62,788 bases of DNA from a virus, in the IMG/VR virus record IMGVR_UViG_3300046660_000458, positions 1 to 62,788 of that record, one strand, 5' to 3'. The notes below the pieces were generated by a model. The model worked only from the letters and a program-made list of their open reading frames with translations, had not been told where the DNA came from and ran no database searches. This document shows, one piece after another, positions 31,372 to 40,786 of this stretch; position 1 is the stretch's first letter, and every line of letters begins with the position of its first letter. The position numbers and the translations under genes are program-made.

Positions 31372-32151
31372 CTAGGATCGCGGGAACGCCGCCGTTGGCA
31401 CAGTGTACCCGCCGTCGTTTGCATAGGGCGCGTAGCCCTTAAGGACTCTCACTTCGTCAATGTAACCGTTGAATGACCGCTCCCCTACGCCTCCTATACC
31501 GACACCAAGTGGCGCACTCGTATTCGCTATCGAGCTTGTTGTCGGAGTTGACGACCCGACCATTGTTCCGTCGCGATAGACCCTGACCTTCCCGGACGCA
31601 TCGTGGTCTGCGGCGACGTGATACCATTGCCCCGCAGTCCATGTCAGGCCTGCAGAAGTTGGGTTTGCCGACCAATCGAAACTGGTGCCTGCGGCGCTGC
31701 CCCAGAAAGTGATCTGGTTAGATCCATCAAGCCAGAAATAAAACGCAGCGGCACCGAGGCCGGCGGATTGCGATACGATTACCGTATTGCCCGGAGTCGT
31801 CGTTGCGGGCCTGATCCACGCTTCTACGCCCCATAGCGACGAATTGCTTGAGCCAAGCGCCCAGTCCGCGCTATCGGCGAAGAATATCCCATCTCCAGTC
31901 CCATCAAACAAATATGACGATGAGCCGAACTTGAACTGAGCGGTTGATATCTGCCCATTGCCCTGTGCCGTACCGGCACCACGCGCCACGAAACTTTCAT
32001 CAGTAAAGCCAGCACCGCTCGTTGCTCCGTTTGTTCCTTCTCCAGCGAGAAGAAGCACGGAATACGGAAATGCGGGACTGCCGCCACCCCCGCTGGCGGC
32101 GTCAAGCGCCCCGCGCCCGCAGACAATCCCCCACCGCGCCTGCCAAAGCAT
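31372..32151 (-). CDS. LamG/concanavalin A-like tail protein
   Basis: 259 residues from the ATG at 32151 (overlap with the previous stop). VEAWIRPATTTPGNTVIVSQ, then FYFWLDGSNQITFW, AGQWYHVAADHDASGKVRVYRDG and FNGYIDEVRVLKGYAPY are the classic Laminin_G_3 strands. It probably binds host surface carbohydrate as a tail fibre or tip decoration. Confidence 0.85.
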   Translation of the reverse strand: MLWQARWGIVCGRGALDAASGGGGSPAFPYSVLLLAGEGTNGATSGAGFTDESFVARGAGTAQGNGQISTAQFKFGSSSYLFDGTGDGIFFADSADWALGSSNSSLWGVEAWIRPATTTPGNTVIVSQSAGLGAAAFYFWLDGSNQITFWGSAAGTSFDWSANPTSAGLTWTAGQWYHVAADHDASGKVRVYRDGTMVGSSTPTTSSIANTSAPLGVGIGGVGERSFNGYIDEVRVLKGYAPYANDGGYTVPTAAFPRS

Positions 32152-32972
32152 CAGGTGAAATCGCCAACTGCGACGCAGGACACGCCAGCGCCCGTGGTTA
32201 TTTTCCACGCCCCGGACGAACTGACGATGCCAACCGGAATTACGAACGGCACCAAATTTGACAGACTGTTTGTCCCGCCAGGGAACGCCACGATTGTCGT
32301 AGCGTTGTCGAATATCGTCACAACACCCGGCGAAACAGTTGTCGGGCTGACCACAACGTGAGACAGATAATCACCGCTCGCGCCCGTAGCTCCGATTGTC
32401 TGGGTGGATTGAGACGCCGCGACTATTTCATATTCCCCGGCACCAAACTTGGTAAGGGCTGAGTTTGAAATTGGCTGCGTCGTGGCGGAGCCGTCAACCT
32501 TTAGCGCATTCGTAAGCTGCGGCTGATCGGTTGCTATGACAACGCGTTGCGTCCCGCCACTCTTGCTGCCTGAATTTGTATCGATCGCCGTGCCGCCGAC
32601 CTTGTCGATATTGGAGGTCACCCGATCGGTGGTGCCGGGAGTCGTCTGATCAATGCCGACTTTGCCGATCACGGCAGAGCCCGCGACAAGCGCAGGGGCA
32701 GTAGCAATGGAAACGGGCTGGGCCGTTCCGCTTGCGATACCCTGCACGGTAATAACTGCGGCGGATGCGGTTCCTGCGGACCCCGTCAAATCTACCCCGG
32801 TGGGGCTCCGCAATTGCACCGGAAGAGCCTTGCCGCTCGCCGTATCGACGTCATTGCCCGTTCCGTCGGGCCCAAAGACAACCTTGACGCGCTGAGCAAG
32901 AACGCCGCCTCCGATATCATCCGCAGCAACCGTCTTGCCCGTTCCCGGGGTCACATCAATATTGTCGGCCAT
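32151..32972 (-). CDS. Virion/tail protein, beta-rich
   Basis: 273 residues rich in Ser, Thr, Val and Gly with no Cys pattern except near the end. Repetitive KVGIDQTTPGTTDRV, IDKVGGTAIDTNSG and ATDQPQLTNALKVDG stretches suggest a beta-structured tail protein of the kind often found behind the tail hub. Function unknown. Confidence 0.7.
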   Translation of the reverse strand: MADNIDVTPGTGKTVAADDIGGGVLAQRVKVVFGPDGTGNDVDTASGKALPVQLRSPTGVDLTGSAGTASAAVITVQGIASGTAQPVSIATAPALVAGSAVIGKVGIDQTTPGTTDRVTSNIDKVGGTAIDTNSGSKSGGTQRVVIATDQPQLTNALKVDGSATTQPISNSALTKFGAGEYEIVAASQSTQTIGATGASGDYLSHVVVSPTTVSPGVVTIFDNATTIVAFPGGTNSLSNLVPFVIPVGIVSSSGAWKITTGAGVSCVAVGDFT

Positions 32973-32975
32973 GTC

Positions 32976-34505
32976 TTACAATTCCCTCGTGATGGCGAGA
33001 AGCAGACCGACCGGAGTAGCGTCGCCACCTTCGGCCACGTTCGCGACGGTCACTGTGATGGTTTGTGTATCGGTCAGAGCGCCGTCGGAGACCTGAACGA
33101 TGACGATGTACTGGTTGTTCGTATCTGCGTCGGTCGGAGATTCGTAATTCGGCGCATCGATAAATGCCAAAACGCCAGTTCCGGAATCGATAGTGAATAG
33201 TGCGCCATCAGCCCCGCCGATGATCGAGAATGCCAGCAAGTCGTGGTTGGCGTCCGTTGCCGTGACGGTTGTCACAGCCGTGGTGTTTTCATTGATAGTG
33301 ATCGACGCTGTCGGGCCGCCGCCATTGGACGTAATGACCGGCGCGACGTTCGTCAGATACGAGAAGTCTATCTGCTCTGCGGTGCCGCTGACGCTGTGGT
33401 CTGCCGCATTTCTTGCGACCGAAGTCAGTCGGCCCAGAAATGTGATGCTCGGATCGTCTGCGAAATATTCGATGTCGCCAGGTTCGGCGCCGTAGAGATC
33501 GTTCATCCCCGTGAATGACATCTTCTTTCGGGCGATATTATCGATCAGCAGGGATTTATTGACAAGAAGGTTTGCCGCACTCTCCGTCATGCCTATCGGC
33601 AGTTCGATAGTCTGCGAATCTTGTGACGCCGTCACCGGGACCGGAAAGCGCTCCAACTTCCCCGGCACAGAATTCATATCGTTGTCACGGTCAGTATCGA
33701 TAAATGAGAGTAGTCGCAGGCGCGGAATGCTCAGGGGGTCCGCTCTTACAAACTTTATCGAACCTGCCGTCGTGTTACTCCGGGTAATGGTTGATGTGAT
33801 GCCAGAGCCCGCGTCATTCTCGAATATGCGTATTTTGTCTGAGGCGGTGATATTCCAGTTTCGCAGGATGCCCCTGCACTGCTGGGCGAATTCGATAAAC
33901 CCGCCATTATATTGCTGCGGGATAATCCAGAACGGATCTTCCCCCTCAACATCAAAACTAAATTCTGAATCATCGAAACGAGCATCGCGAGCCAAAACCG
34001 CGAGCGCGTCGTTCCTCGTAATAGAATCGGCCTCATGAACGAAAATCGAGGCGAACGGGACGACGTTATTGAACGCGTCAAGCGGGCAAGCAATCACCTC
34101 AACGCAGATTTGCGAACGGTAGGCTACGGCACGAGCACCATAACGAGTAACGCTGCTGGCGAACGGAGTTTGATCTTCCGTTCCCGTCTTCACATTGACG
34201 GTCATTCCAGCGAATGGAGTCCCGATCGGTCCGCCGGCAGACGTCCACGATTCCGTTCCGTTAAGCCTAAGGCTGGTTATGGTTCGCGTTGCGGATGGAT
34301 TTGCAGAGCACCCGGGAGAGGCAATGAAGTCCACCAGTTGGACGGCGCCGACCTCATAGATAAAAGGGCCCTCAATGATCCGACAGCCCATCAGGGCCTG
34401 GCCGCCGACGAACTTGGCTTGATCCTTTCCGAACAGCGCCGCCTCAAGCGCTGTGGAATCGATACCGGTTACCGTAGATACGGCGCTCGTCGATAGATCA
34501 GCCAT
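32976..34505 (-). CDS. Tail tip/hub protein with C-terminal cadherin-like domain
   Basis: 509 residues. Residues ~1-415 look like a tail hub component (DPFWIIPQQYNGG, FAQQCRGILRNW, ELPIGMTESAANLL). Residues ~420-495 are a cadherin-like unit: SITINENTTAVTTVTATDANHD, then GADGALFTIDSGTGVLAF, NYESPTDADTNNQYIVIVQVSDG and TQTITVTVANV, with the D-x-N-x-D type calcium ligands. The cadherin part is probably exposed and may bind host surface or neighbouring tail proteins. Confidence 0.75.
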   Translation of the reverse strand: MADLSTSAVSTVTGIDSTALEAALFGKDQAKFVGGQALMGCRIIEGPFIYEVGAVQLVDFIASPGCSANPSATRTITSLRLNGTESWTSAGGPIGTPFAGMTVNVKTGTEDQTPFASSVTRYGARAVAYRSQICVEVIACPLDAFNNVVPFASIFVHEADSITRNDALAVLARDARFDDSEFSFDVEGEDPFWIIPQQYNGGFIEFAQQCRGILRNWNITASDKIRIFENDAGSGITSTITRSNTTAGSIKFVRADPLSIPRLRLLSFIDTDRDNDMNSVPGKLERFPVPVTASQDSQTIELPIGMTESAANLLVNKSLLIDNIARKKMSFTGMNDLYGAEPGDIEYFADDPSITFLGRLTSVARNAADHSVSGTAEQIDFSYLTNVAPVITSNGGGPTASITINENTTAVTTVTATDANHDLLAFSIIGGADGALFTIDSGTGVLAFIDAPNYESPTDADTNNQYIVIVQVSDGALTDTQTITVTVANVAEGGDATPVGLLLAITREL

Positions 34506-35686
34506 CAGGACGACCCGGCCGCAAACTCTACGGCAATTGCCGAATAGCCACCCACTCCACCACCTCCGGGGTCATCCGTCGGGCCCGGGAATGTCGTGAC
34601 CCCAGGAACGATGGTGGAAGTTACGACCTTCGACCCGGTCAGATGCGGGAAACCTCGGTAATTATAGGCGTTGCCATACTTTGTGGTGCACATATCGAGC
34701 GTGTCATCACAGTCCGGCGCGATCTCAATCCAATCACCGGGCGCCATCAGAAGCGCAAATGGCTGCACCATCTCAACCTGAATCGCAGCAGCGCTCCACG
34801 TCCTGATTTTCGCGACCATGTTCTTGCAGTAGCCGGAACGGGCAGCGAAGCGGCCGGGCGTCAGCCAAGCATCGTCAGTGGCGCGCGGCTCAACATAGTT
34901 TGTCAACGTCACGTTGCGAGAATCAAGAATAGCATCGATCTGCGCATACCGGAGCCACGCATTGCGCGTCGTCCACGTCACCCCGCCGTCGACATATGTC
35001 GAACTAACCGTACTTGACGGAGTCGGGGTGGACGCCCCCGTGATGCCCGTGCTTATAGCCGTGCACTCCAGATAGACGTTCGCGTAGTCCTCTGGCGTAT
35101 CGTCCGAGCCAAATCGAAAGCGTCTACGGTCCCCCACTGCGACAGTTTCAAGCCGCGCAACGTCATGCAGGTCGCTACTGCCAACCTCAAGATCCGGGAA
35201 CGTCGGAATTTTGCAGCGCCTCGGGTCTCCAAAATCGGCGTCGCAGGGAATTCCATACTGACGAATGAAAATATCTCGCGGAATAGCAAAGAGACTCAGA
35301 ACCTCAAACGAGATATTTCCCGGCAGATCATAATCGGCATTGCCAAGCATCCGCCCGGTAAACTGGAAATCCTTCGACGTCGGATTGGCCGCGTTCGTAA
35401 TCTCAAGCAGAACTGCAGCATCTTCGAACAGCCCGTTATCGATATCGACGGGGTCGAACAATCCGCTACGCTTAGCGCTAACCTTGTATGAGTAAGTCGG
35501 AATTGTCCCGTCGTTCGTATTGGTCGTGTCACCAAGCTCTATTGCCGCAACCGCAGTCCACGTCACGGAACTAATGGTGATAGATCTCGACGCATTGGTG
35601 ATGCGGATAACCGTCCCATCATTGCGCGTGATGGTGAGCAGATGCGCCAGCCTCGCGTTTGTCAGGCTGAATGAAAATGTCTGCAT
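34505..35686 (-). CDS. DUF2163/phage BR0599-family tail assembly protein
   Basis: 393 residues. An N-terminal beta half (FTLTNARLAHLLTITR style) is followed by the BR0599 C-terminus: FAARSGYCKNMVAKIRT, PFALLMAPGDWIEIAPDCDD, TLDMCTTKYGNAYNYRGFPHL, with conserved Cys residues. In gene transfer agents the homologue is a tail hub-cone component following the DUF2460 protein, exactly as here. Confidence 0.88.
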   Translation of the reverse strand: MQTFSFSLTNARLAHLLTITRNDGTVIRITNASRSITISSVTWTAVAAIELGDTTNTNDGTIPTYSYKVSAKRSGLFDPVDIDNGLFEDAAVLLEITNAANPTSKDFQFTGRMLGNADYDLPGNISFEVLSLFAIPRDIFIRQYGIPCDADFGDPRRCKIPTFPDLEVGSSDLHDVARLETVAVGDRRRFRFGSDDTPEDYANVYLECTAISTGITGASTPTPSSTVSSTYVDGGVTWTTRNAWLRYAQIDAILDSRNVTLTNYVEPRATDDAWLTPGRFAARSGYCKNMVAKIRTWSAAAIQVEMVQPFALLMAPGDWIEIAPDCDDTLDMCTTKYGNAYNYRGFPHLTGSKVVTSTIVPGVTTFPGPTDDPGGGGVGGYSAIAVEFAAGSS

Positions 35687-35692
35687 CTGACG

Positions 35693-36352
35693 TTAGAAGA
35701 TTTCTTCGATCTGGATTGACCGCGCCTCAGCCTGGTCGACCTGCAAAAGCGTCGTGCTGATCGTGTTTGAGGTAAAACGAGCAGCCCACGCCCTGCTATA
35801 ATCTGCGGTGATAGCCGCAGCGTTAGCGGGAGCCGCTGAGAACGTTACAATCCCTGTAGTTGAACTAACGGTGAAATGGACACCAAGAGTCTTGGCCACA
35901 CCGGCGACATAGACGACAATCGCAGCGTCGTTGCCGAGATTGGGTGAAACGAGGGGGTAGTTGACGTCATGCGTGACAGAATGTGCAGTGGTGGAATCGG
36001 TCCACTGCAATTGAAACGTGGTCGTCGAACCGTCGCCGGTACCGGTACCGGTTACGGTATTCCGGCAGGCCTGCCCCGTCGTTTTGCGGTCATCATCCCG
36101 CGGAGAGATAAAGAGAAACCCTCTCGACTGCCGGCAGACCTTGAACAGGTTTTCGATAAAGCTAGTTCCGGTACTCCAGCTAAGGCCCCAGCCGCGCTTA
36201 ACGCGATCCCAACGCTCGTTTGCTTCGACGAGCCCGTTATCGGAAATCTTGACGACCGTGTCGTCCTCAAGAGTCCAGACGGAATTCTGCAGCACGGACT
36301 TAATGCGCCCATCCAGATAGACCGCATCGATTGTGATTGATGATGCGACCAC
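35693..36352 (-). CDS. DUF2460-family distal tail protein
   Basis: 219 residues. The motif RWDRVKRGWGLSWSTG, then FIENLFKVCRQSRGFLFISPRDD, TTTFQLQW and GIVTFSAAPANAAAITADYSRA match DUF2460 (GTA orf12 type), the distal tail protein linking the tail tube to the hub. Placed between tape measure and DUF2163, as in gene transfer agents. Confidence 0.9.
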   Translation of the reverse strand: MVASSITIDAVYLDGRIKSVLQNSVWTLEDDTVVKISDNGLVEANERWDRVKRGWGLSWSTGTSFIENLFKVCRQSRGFLFISPRDDDRKTTGQACRNTVTGTGTGDGSTTTFQLQWTDSTTAHSVTHDVNYPLVSPNLGNDAAIVVYVAGVAKTLGVHFTVSSTTGIVTFSAAPANAAAITADYSRAWAARFTSNTISTTLLQVDQAEARSIQIEEIF

Positions 36353-36355
36353 GAA

Positions 36356-39151
36356 CTACCTCCCCGCCGCTGCGGTCTGGCCTAGCCCCTGAGCAATCTG
36401 CCGACGACTACGGCGCGCGGTATTCGTATTCATGCCGCGGAGGTCCATATAAATATTCTGGACAGGAGCGGCTGAAGGTTTCGAATTATCGTTGCTGCTC
36501 TGCCCTGCCGGCGTGATCTGGATGCGCTCGCCGCCATTGACCATCGCATGGAACGGAATTGTGTCGCCCGACGATGGGCCCTGAGCCATCACATCCAAGC
36601 CAGTCGCGGCGTGATAATAGCCGATCGCAAGTGCACCATGGCCCTGCGAATATAGCGGATTCAGTGTCGCCGCCGTCGCCGCCGTGTTTGCATTCGTCGC
36701 TTGCTTCAGCGAGTCGATCGACGACATCAGATTCGCGATAGCCTGATCGCGGGCGATGGTTTCAGGGCGACTATTCAGCCACGCCAATTCTTCGTTCAGA
36801 TTGGCGACCTTGGTGTTGTTATCGTTGGTCTGCGCATTCTTCAGGTCATAAAGAGCCTGTACGGTGCTCAAGGTGTCGCTTTCTGTAATCTTGCTTTTGA
36901 CATACGGGTTTGGAATCATCTGGCTGGAGTTGTTCTGCGCTCCCCGAATTGCGGCGTCTATTCCTCGGCCGCTTGAGATGATGGAGTTTGCAAGTTGGGA
37001 CGTGGTCTGTTCCCAGTTCGACGCATTAAGAAGTGCCGCGCCGGCATTGGACGTCGACACAGCTCCCGAACTTCCGCCCTGATTTTGCCCCCGGAGTCCC
37101 GGTGTATCGCCGCCGAAGACGCCGCCCTGAGCCTGGGTTGCGGCGCGCTGCTGGCTCTCGAATGCCTCTGCCGAAGCTATCGAGGCCTTATCCAAGCTCT
37201 GCGCCATCTGGTCCGCAGCTACCCGCGCCTGCCTCAGATTTGCTGCGGTCCGCTCCGCCGCATCTGCAATCTGGATATTGTATTTTACACTGACGGCCTC
37301 TTCCGCCTGACGGGCCGTCACTTCGCTCTTTGTATCTTCAAGCACCTTTTTATAGGTCTGTGCCTGGTCGATCTGCTTTTTCTGCTCAAGCGTCTGGGCT
37401 TTGGCGAGTTCGTTTTGGTCCTCTAGCGACTTCGTGGCCTGCTGTGCGGTCGCAATAGCCGCAGCCTGAGAATTGGCCATCTTATCGGCCGCAAGCTGAA
37501 GTGCGTCCGCGGGCTCCTTGCCGGCCCTCAGGAACGAATTGTAATCCGCAATATTTTGCGCGGCTATCTTCGCCGCACCACCGACGGCCTGGATGACCGC
37601 AAGCTGATCGTGGAGCGCTGCAGACTGATTGCCGGTGTCGCCATGCAAGGCGCGCTGATACTTATCCAAGGCCTCCGCACTGTCGGAGGCCCCGAATTTG
37701 TTCTCAAGGAACGCCGCGGTAAGCTTGTGGAAGCGCGCCTCTGCGATCTCGGCGCCGGTCGCTGCTCCGCCCAACATCGTGACGGTATTTATCGACTGAG
37801 ACGCGGCGAGTTCTTCAGCCTTCGCCGCGTCCAGGCGCGCGGCTGTCAGATCCTGGGTGGCTTTGGTTTCGGCCTCGATCGCGGCGGCCTTGGCGTCATT
37901 GTCATTGGCTGCGGCTGGAGCGCCGCCGCCACTAGTACTAGTGGCTGCGGCGGCCTTATTCTGGTTGAGAAGCGTAAAATCGAACGGAGCGCCGAACTCG
38001 TCAGTGGTCGGGCCAGACCCTCCCTTGCTTACATACTCCTTGGCGGCATTGGCTACGTCGCGAACATATTTCGCAATCTCGACCTGATTTTTCAGGAAGC
38101 GATTCTGTCGCTCCAAAATCTCTTCAGAATAAACGGACGACTTGATAGCCGCCAAACTCTCTTCAAGACTCTTGTTTTCGTTCGATAACGCCGCAACCCG
38201 CTTCGTCCATTCGTCAGTAATGCCGAGAGCCTTCTGGATCGACGCGGAATAGGCATCCACGCCCCCCGCGTCGCCGATTACCCCGAGAACCGGTCCCGCT
38301 GCTGCACCGCCCTTTCCGAACGCTGCCTTGGCGATAGCCGCCCGCGTAGTCGCATCCGTCGTGGAGTTATATGCTTTCGTCAGGAGGTCGATCGCCTCGG
38401 CGCCAGACCGGGTAGACGCAAGGTCGATTGCCAACTGAGCGTCTATTGCCTGAATTTGATCAAACAGCGCCCCGCCGCCCTTGCGGGCCTCGTCAAGCTG
38501 CAGCGTGAATTTTTCCAGAGACCCAGTGACGACATCAGAGGCAACCCCGAGCTCTCCACCCGCCTCCGTGACGCCGCGGACCTGGCCAATTGTCAGGCCG
38601 GTCACATCCGCGAACTGCTTCAGCCTCGACGAGGATTCACCAGCCTTCGCGGCCTGTTCATTCATGTAAGCAAGGGCGTTGACCACAAGGCCAATCCCAG
38701 CCGCAGCGACGAGGCCCAGAGGCCCGAACGAACCAAGCACCGCACCCACAGGCCCAAGCCCGGCAGACAGCCCCAGCGCCGCGCCACGGGCCGTATCTAC
38801 GGCCGTTCCCCAAGCCCCGACAGAGCCCTTACCCTTGTCAAAATACTCTTGAGCCTTGGCCAGAACATCGTTCGCCCGTTCCTGCAAAGCCGGATTCTGG
38901 GCTACCGCAGCATTAACCCGAGCCTGGACCTTCTCGTAATCCTGTTGGGCCCGGATCGTCGAATTAAATCGACGCTCCAGCGCGTCAAACGACTTCTCAA
39001 GCGAGAGCGACGCCTTTTCCGTGGTCGACGCGGACACGGCAATCTTGGTCTGCGAATCCGCGACCTTGTTATTATCAGCCGCAACCTTATCCGCCCCCGT
39101 AGAGGTGAATATCCAGGTCAGTCGCTTGATGGCTTCAGAAATTGTTGCCAA
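36356..39151 (-). CDS. Tail tape measure protein
   Basis: 931 residues, the longest gene. Mostly helical and Ala/Gln/Lys-rich, with two hydrophobic segments near residues 125-165 (GLSAGLGPVGAVLGSFGPLG, LVAAAGIGLVVNALAYM) and long coiled coils. The C-terminal end is a short globular part with IPFHAMVNGGERIQITPAG. At about 930 residues it suggests a tail of roughly 140 nm by the usual 0.15 nm per residue rule. It follows the chaperone and an uncharacterised gene. Confidence 0.93.
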   Translation of the reverse strand: MATISEAIKRLTWIFTSTGADKVAADNNKVADSQTKIAVSASTTEKASLSLEKSFDALERRFNSTIRAQQDYEKVQARVNAAVAQNPALQERANDVLAKAQEYFDKGKGSVGAWGTAVDTARGAALGLSAGLGPVGAVLGSFGPLGLVAAAGIGLVVNALAYMNEQAAKAGESSSRLKQFADVTGLTIGQVRGVTEAGGELGVASDVVTGSLEKFTLQLDEARKGGGALFDQIQAIDAQLAIDLASTRSGAEAIDLLTKAYNSTTDATTRAAIAKAAFGKGGAAAGPVLGVIGDAGGVDAYSASIQKALGITDEWTKRVAALSNENKSLEESLAAIKSSVYSEEILERQNRFLKNQVEIAKYVRDVANAAKEYVSKGGSGPTTDEFGAPFDFTLLNQNKAAAATSTSGGGAPAAANDNDAKAAAIEAETKATQDLTAARLDAAKAEELAASQSINTVTMLGGAATGAEIAEARFHKLTAAFLENKFGASDSAEALDKYQRALHGDTGNQSAALHDQLAVIQAVGGAAKIAAQNIADYNSFLRAGKEPADALQLAADKMANSQAAAIATAQQATKSLEDQNELAKAQTLEQKKQIDQAQTYKKVLEDTKSEVTARQAEEAVSVKYNIQIADAAERTAANLRQARVAADQMAQSLDKASIASAEAFESQQRAATQAQGGVFGGDTPGLRGQNQGGSSGAVSTSNAGAALLNASNWEQTTSQLANSIISSGRGIDAAIRGAQNNSSQMIPNPYVKSKITESDTLSTVQALYDLKNAQTNDNNTKVANLNEELAWLNSRPETIARDQAIANLMSSIDSLKQATNANTAATAATLNPLYSQGHGALAIGYYHAATGLDVMAQGPSSGDTIPFHAMVNGGERIQITPAGQSSNDNSKPSAAPVQNIYMDLRGMNTNTARRSRRQIAQGLGQTAAAGR

Positions 39152-39850
39152 CTACTTGCCCGCCAATTGAACGATGATCGCCGGCTGGTTTGTCAGCCAT
39201 TCATGGATCTTGGTGCGCCGTCCATTACGCCTCGCGTGCGCGATGGCGCCGGGAGTGCTAGCCCACGCGCCTACGGCCCCACCATTCAGCGCCTGATATG
39301 TGAACTTGATGCTGGCGATGTTGCCGTACTTCGCCTTGGCATCGGCTGCGGTGCGTTCGTAGATGCGATTCGGGACTTGGATGACGAAGGGTTGACCCTT
39401 CTCCGTCTCTCCGATTTCGATCTTGCGCGCATACGGGACACTGTTCGTGAATAGATAAACGTCGGCGGGCGGGATGACTCCGAGGGGGTCCACCTCAACA
39501 CCATCCGCAAAAAGCGTGTGGCCCTTGCGATAATCACCGGACACGACCGGCGATCGATCCAGCAGGGTCTGTGCGATCCAAGACAGGACGTCGCCGACAA
39601 GCTCGAATTCGACAACAACCGAACCGCCGTCAGGATTAACGCTCTCCAACGGAGCGCCCTCACGGCCATCAACCGTGACAGTGAACGGCGGAACGCGACC
39701 GAGGATTGAGCGGTTCTGTGCCTTCGCCTCGTCAATCCCGGCCTGGACAAACGACGCGACTTCCTTCCGTTGCTCCGGAAGTGAAATGTCATTGGCGACA
39801 TCCACCTCCGTAATCTTTTCAACGGGATCGATTTTAATTGAGAGCGCCAT
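39152..39850 (-). CDS. Conserved tail-region protein
   Basis: 232 residues. IKIDPVEKITEVDVANDISL at the start, SWIAQTLLDRSPVVSGDYRKGH and YARKIEIGETEKGQPFVIQVPNRIYE in the middle; the latter resembles proteins that handle tail completion. It lies between the chaperone and tape measure genes and overlaps the end of the frameshift product. Function unknown. Confidence 0.75.
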   Translation of the reverse strand: MALSIKIDPVEKITEVDVANDISLPEQRKEVASFVQAGIDEAKAQNRSILGRVPPFTVTVDGREGAPLESVNPDGGSVVVEFELVGDVLSWIAQTLLDRSPVVSGDYRKGHTLFADGVEVDPLGVIPPADVYLFTNSVPYARKIEIGETEKGQPFVIQVPNRIYERTAADAKAKYGNIASIKFTYQALNGGAVGAWASTPGAIAHARRNGRRTKIHEWLTNQPAIIVQLAGK

Positions 39851-40658
39851 CAGGCCTTGGTCGCCTTATTGATCCGCTCCGCCTGGGCGTTCGCGTCCTC
39901 CCGCCCCAGCCTCACCAAAACCAGAACTTCGGGCGGGTCTAGTTCGATATCCATCTCTCGCCGCCATGCTGAAACGGCTTCCCACGTCACGATTGCGGGA
40001 GACATTCCATTCGCAGCTAGGCCGATGGCCAACTGGCAATAGTAGCGCCAGAGATAATCGAGTTCGTATGGATAAGGTGGAGAGATGAGGCGGGATTCGG
40101 CTGATGCCGATTTCAGTCCGAGCGCTTGAAACTGCCGGGCGGCAGATTCCAGATGATCGCCCTCTGAAGCGCCATCACCTAATTTGCGATTTAGTCGGAA
40201 GTCGTGTCTGGCGTATTCGATGAGTCTTTCGACTGACTCTGCAAAAAATTTGCGGTCGCCGAAGCCTCAGTCCACGGCTGGATGAAGATCCAGCCAGCAC
40301 CGGGCGACGCATAGAGATCGACGGCGTTCTCTGGCGTGCACGGAACGTCGATCGCCTCAAGCGTAACCGGATCGACGAGATACCAGCTATCGGTCAGGGC
40401 CGCGCATTTCGCGATGTTCTGGTCAAGCGGATCGTCGGGCAGTATGGCGCCAGTCCGCGACGCCTTCGCGCGCATGAACAGGTCTTTGCGCTTCGACTTA
40501 TCGTAGTCGCGGGACCGCGCACTGTCGGTCGACCACACTGCGATATAAGCGGCCTTACCGTTCTTGTCGCGGATGACCTGGTCCGTCGCCGGATAGATCA
40601 ACTCAACCTTGAACGGAGCGGTAACATTCGCCAGAAGCGAACCGAATTTGTTTGACAT
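39850..40658 (-). CDS. Tail assembly chaperone, -1 frameshift fusion (G-T type)
   Basis: Predicted product of 269 residues: the upstream frame from 40658 to 40245, then a -1 shift and the downstream frame to 39850. The downstream frame has no good start of its own before MAIGLAANG, yet is clearly coding far upstream of it (FFAESVERLIEYARHDF ... RQFQALGLKSA ... YELDYLWRYYCQLAIG). It joins the first frame smoothly at ANF|FAES. This is the classic lambda G/GT arrangement in which a small share of ribosomes shift and the fusion recruits the tape measure protein. Confidence 0.82.
40191..40658 (-). CDS. Tail assembly chaperone, unshifted product (G type)
   Basis: 155 residues, starting MSNKFGSLLANVTAPF, with VELIYPATDQVI and YIAVWSTDSARSRDYD. 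It lies between the major tail protein and the tape measure, the standard position of the G-type chaperone. Terminates at 40191 shortly after the slippery site. Confidence 0.85.
   Translation of the reverse strand: MSNKFGSLLANVTAPFKVELIYPATDQVIRDKNGKAAYIAVWSTDSARSRDYDKSKRKDLFMRAKASRTGAILPDDPLDQNIAKCAALTDSWYLVDPVTLEAIDVPCTPENAVDLYASPGAGWIFIQPWTEASATANFLQSQSKDSSNTPDTTSD
40245..40251 (-). other. Slippery heptamer for -1 frameshifting (A AAT TTT)
   Basis: Leftward strand, zero frame GCA AAT TTT TTG: AAATTTT is an X-XXY-YYZ heptamer and is followed by two more T. It lies 18 codons before the G-frame stop and inside the stretch where both frames read as protein. Confidence 0.8.
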
Positions 40659-40682
40659 AAAATCCTCTGCGGAAGGATGAAT

Positions 40683-40772
40683 GAGGGACCGCCGCTACGG
40701 CCCCTCATCCGGGTTGCAACCCACATGCACGGGGCGCATCACTGCGTTCCGTACTTGCGCAAGTCCCCGTGC
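40683..40772 (-). other. Cluster of strong inverted repeats between tail tube and chaperone genes
   Basis: Contains GAGGG...CCCTC (40683-40706), the perfect palindrome GGGTTGCAACCC (40711-40722), and GCACGGGG (40727-40734) pairing with CCCCGTGC (40765-40772) around the perfect palindrome ACTTGCGCAAGT (40753-40764). No T-run follows, so it is more likely an mRNA-stabilising or attenuating structure after the abundant tail tube message than a full terminator. Confidence 0.7.
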
Positions 40773-40786
40773 GGCGGGGATTGGTG

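Noticed and set aside
39850-40032. Separate 60-residue gene starting MAIGLAANG
   Set aside because: The same frame is coding much further upstream and joins the chaperone gene at a slippery heptamer, so it is the end of a frameshift product.
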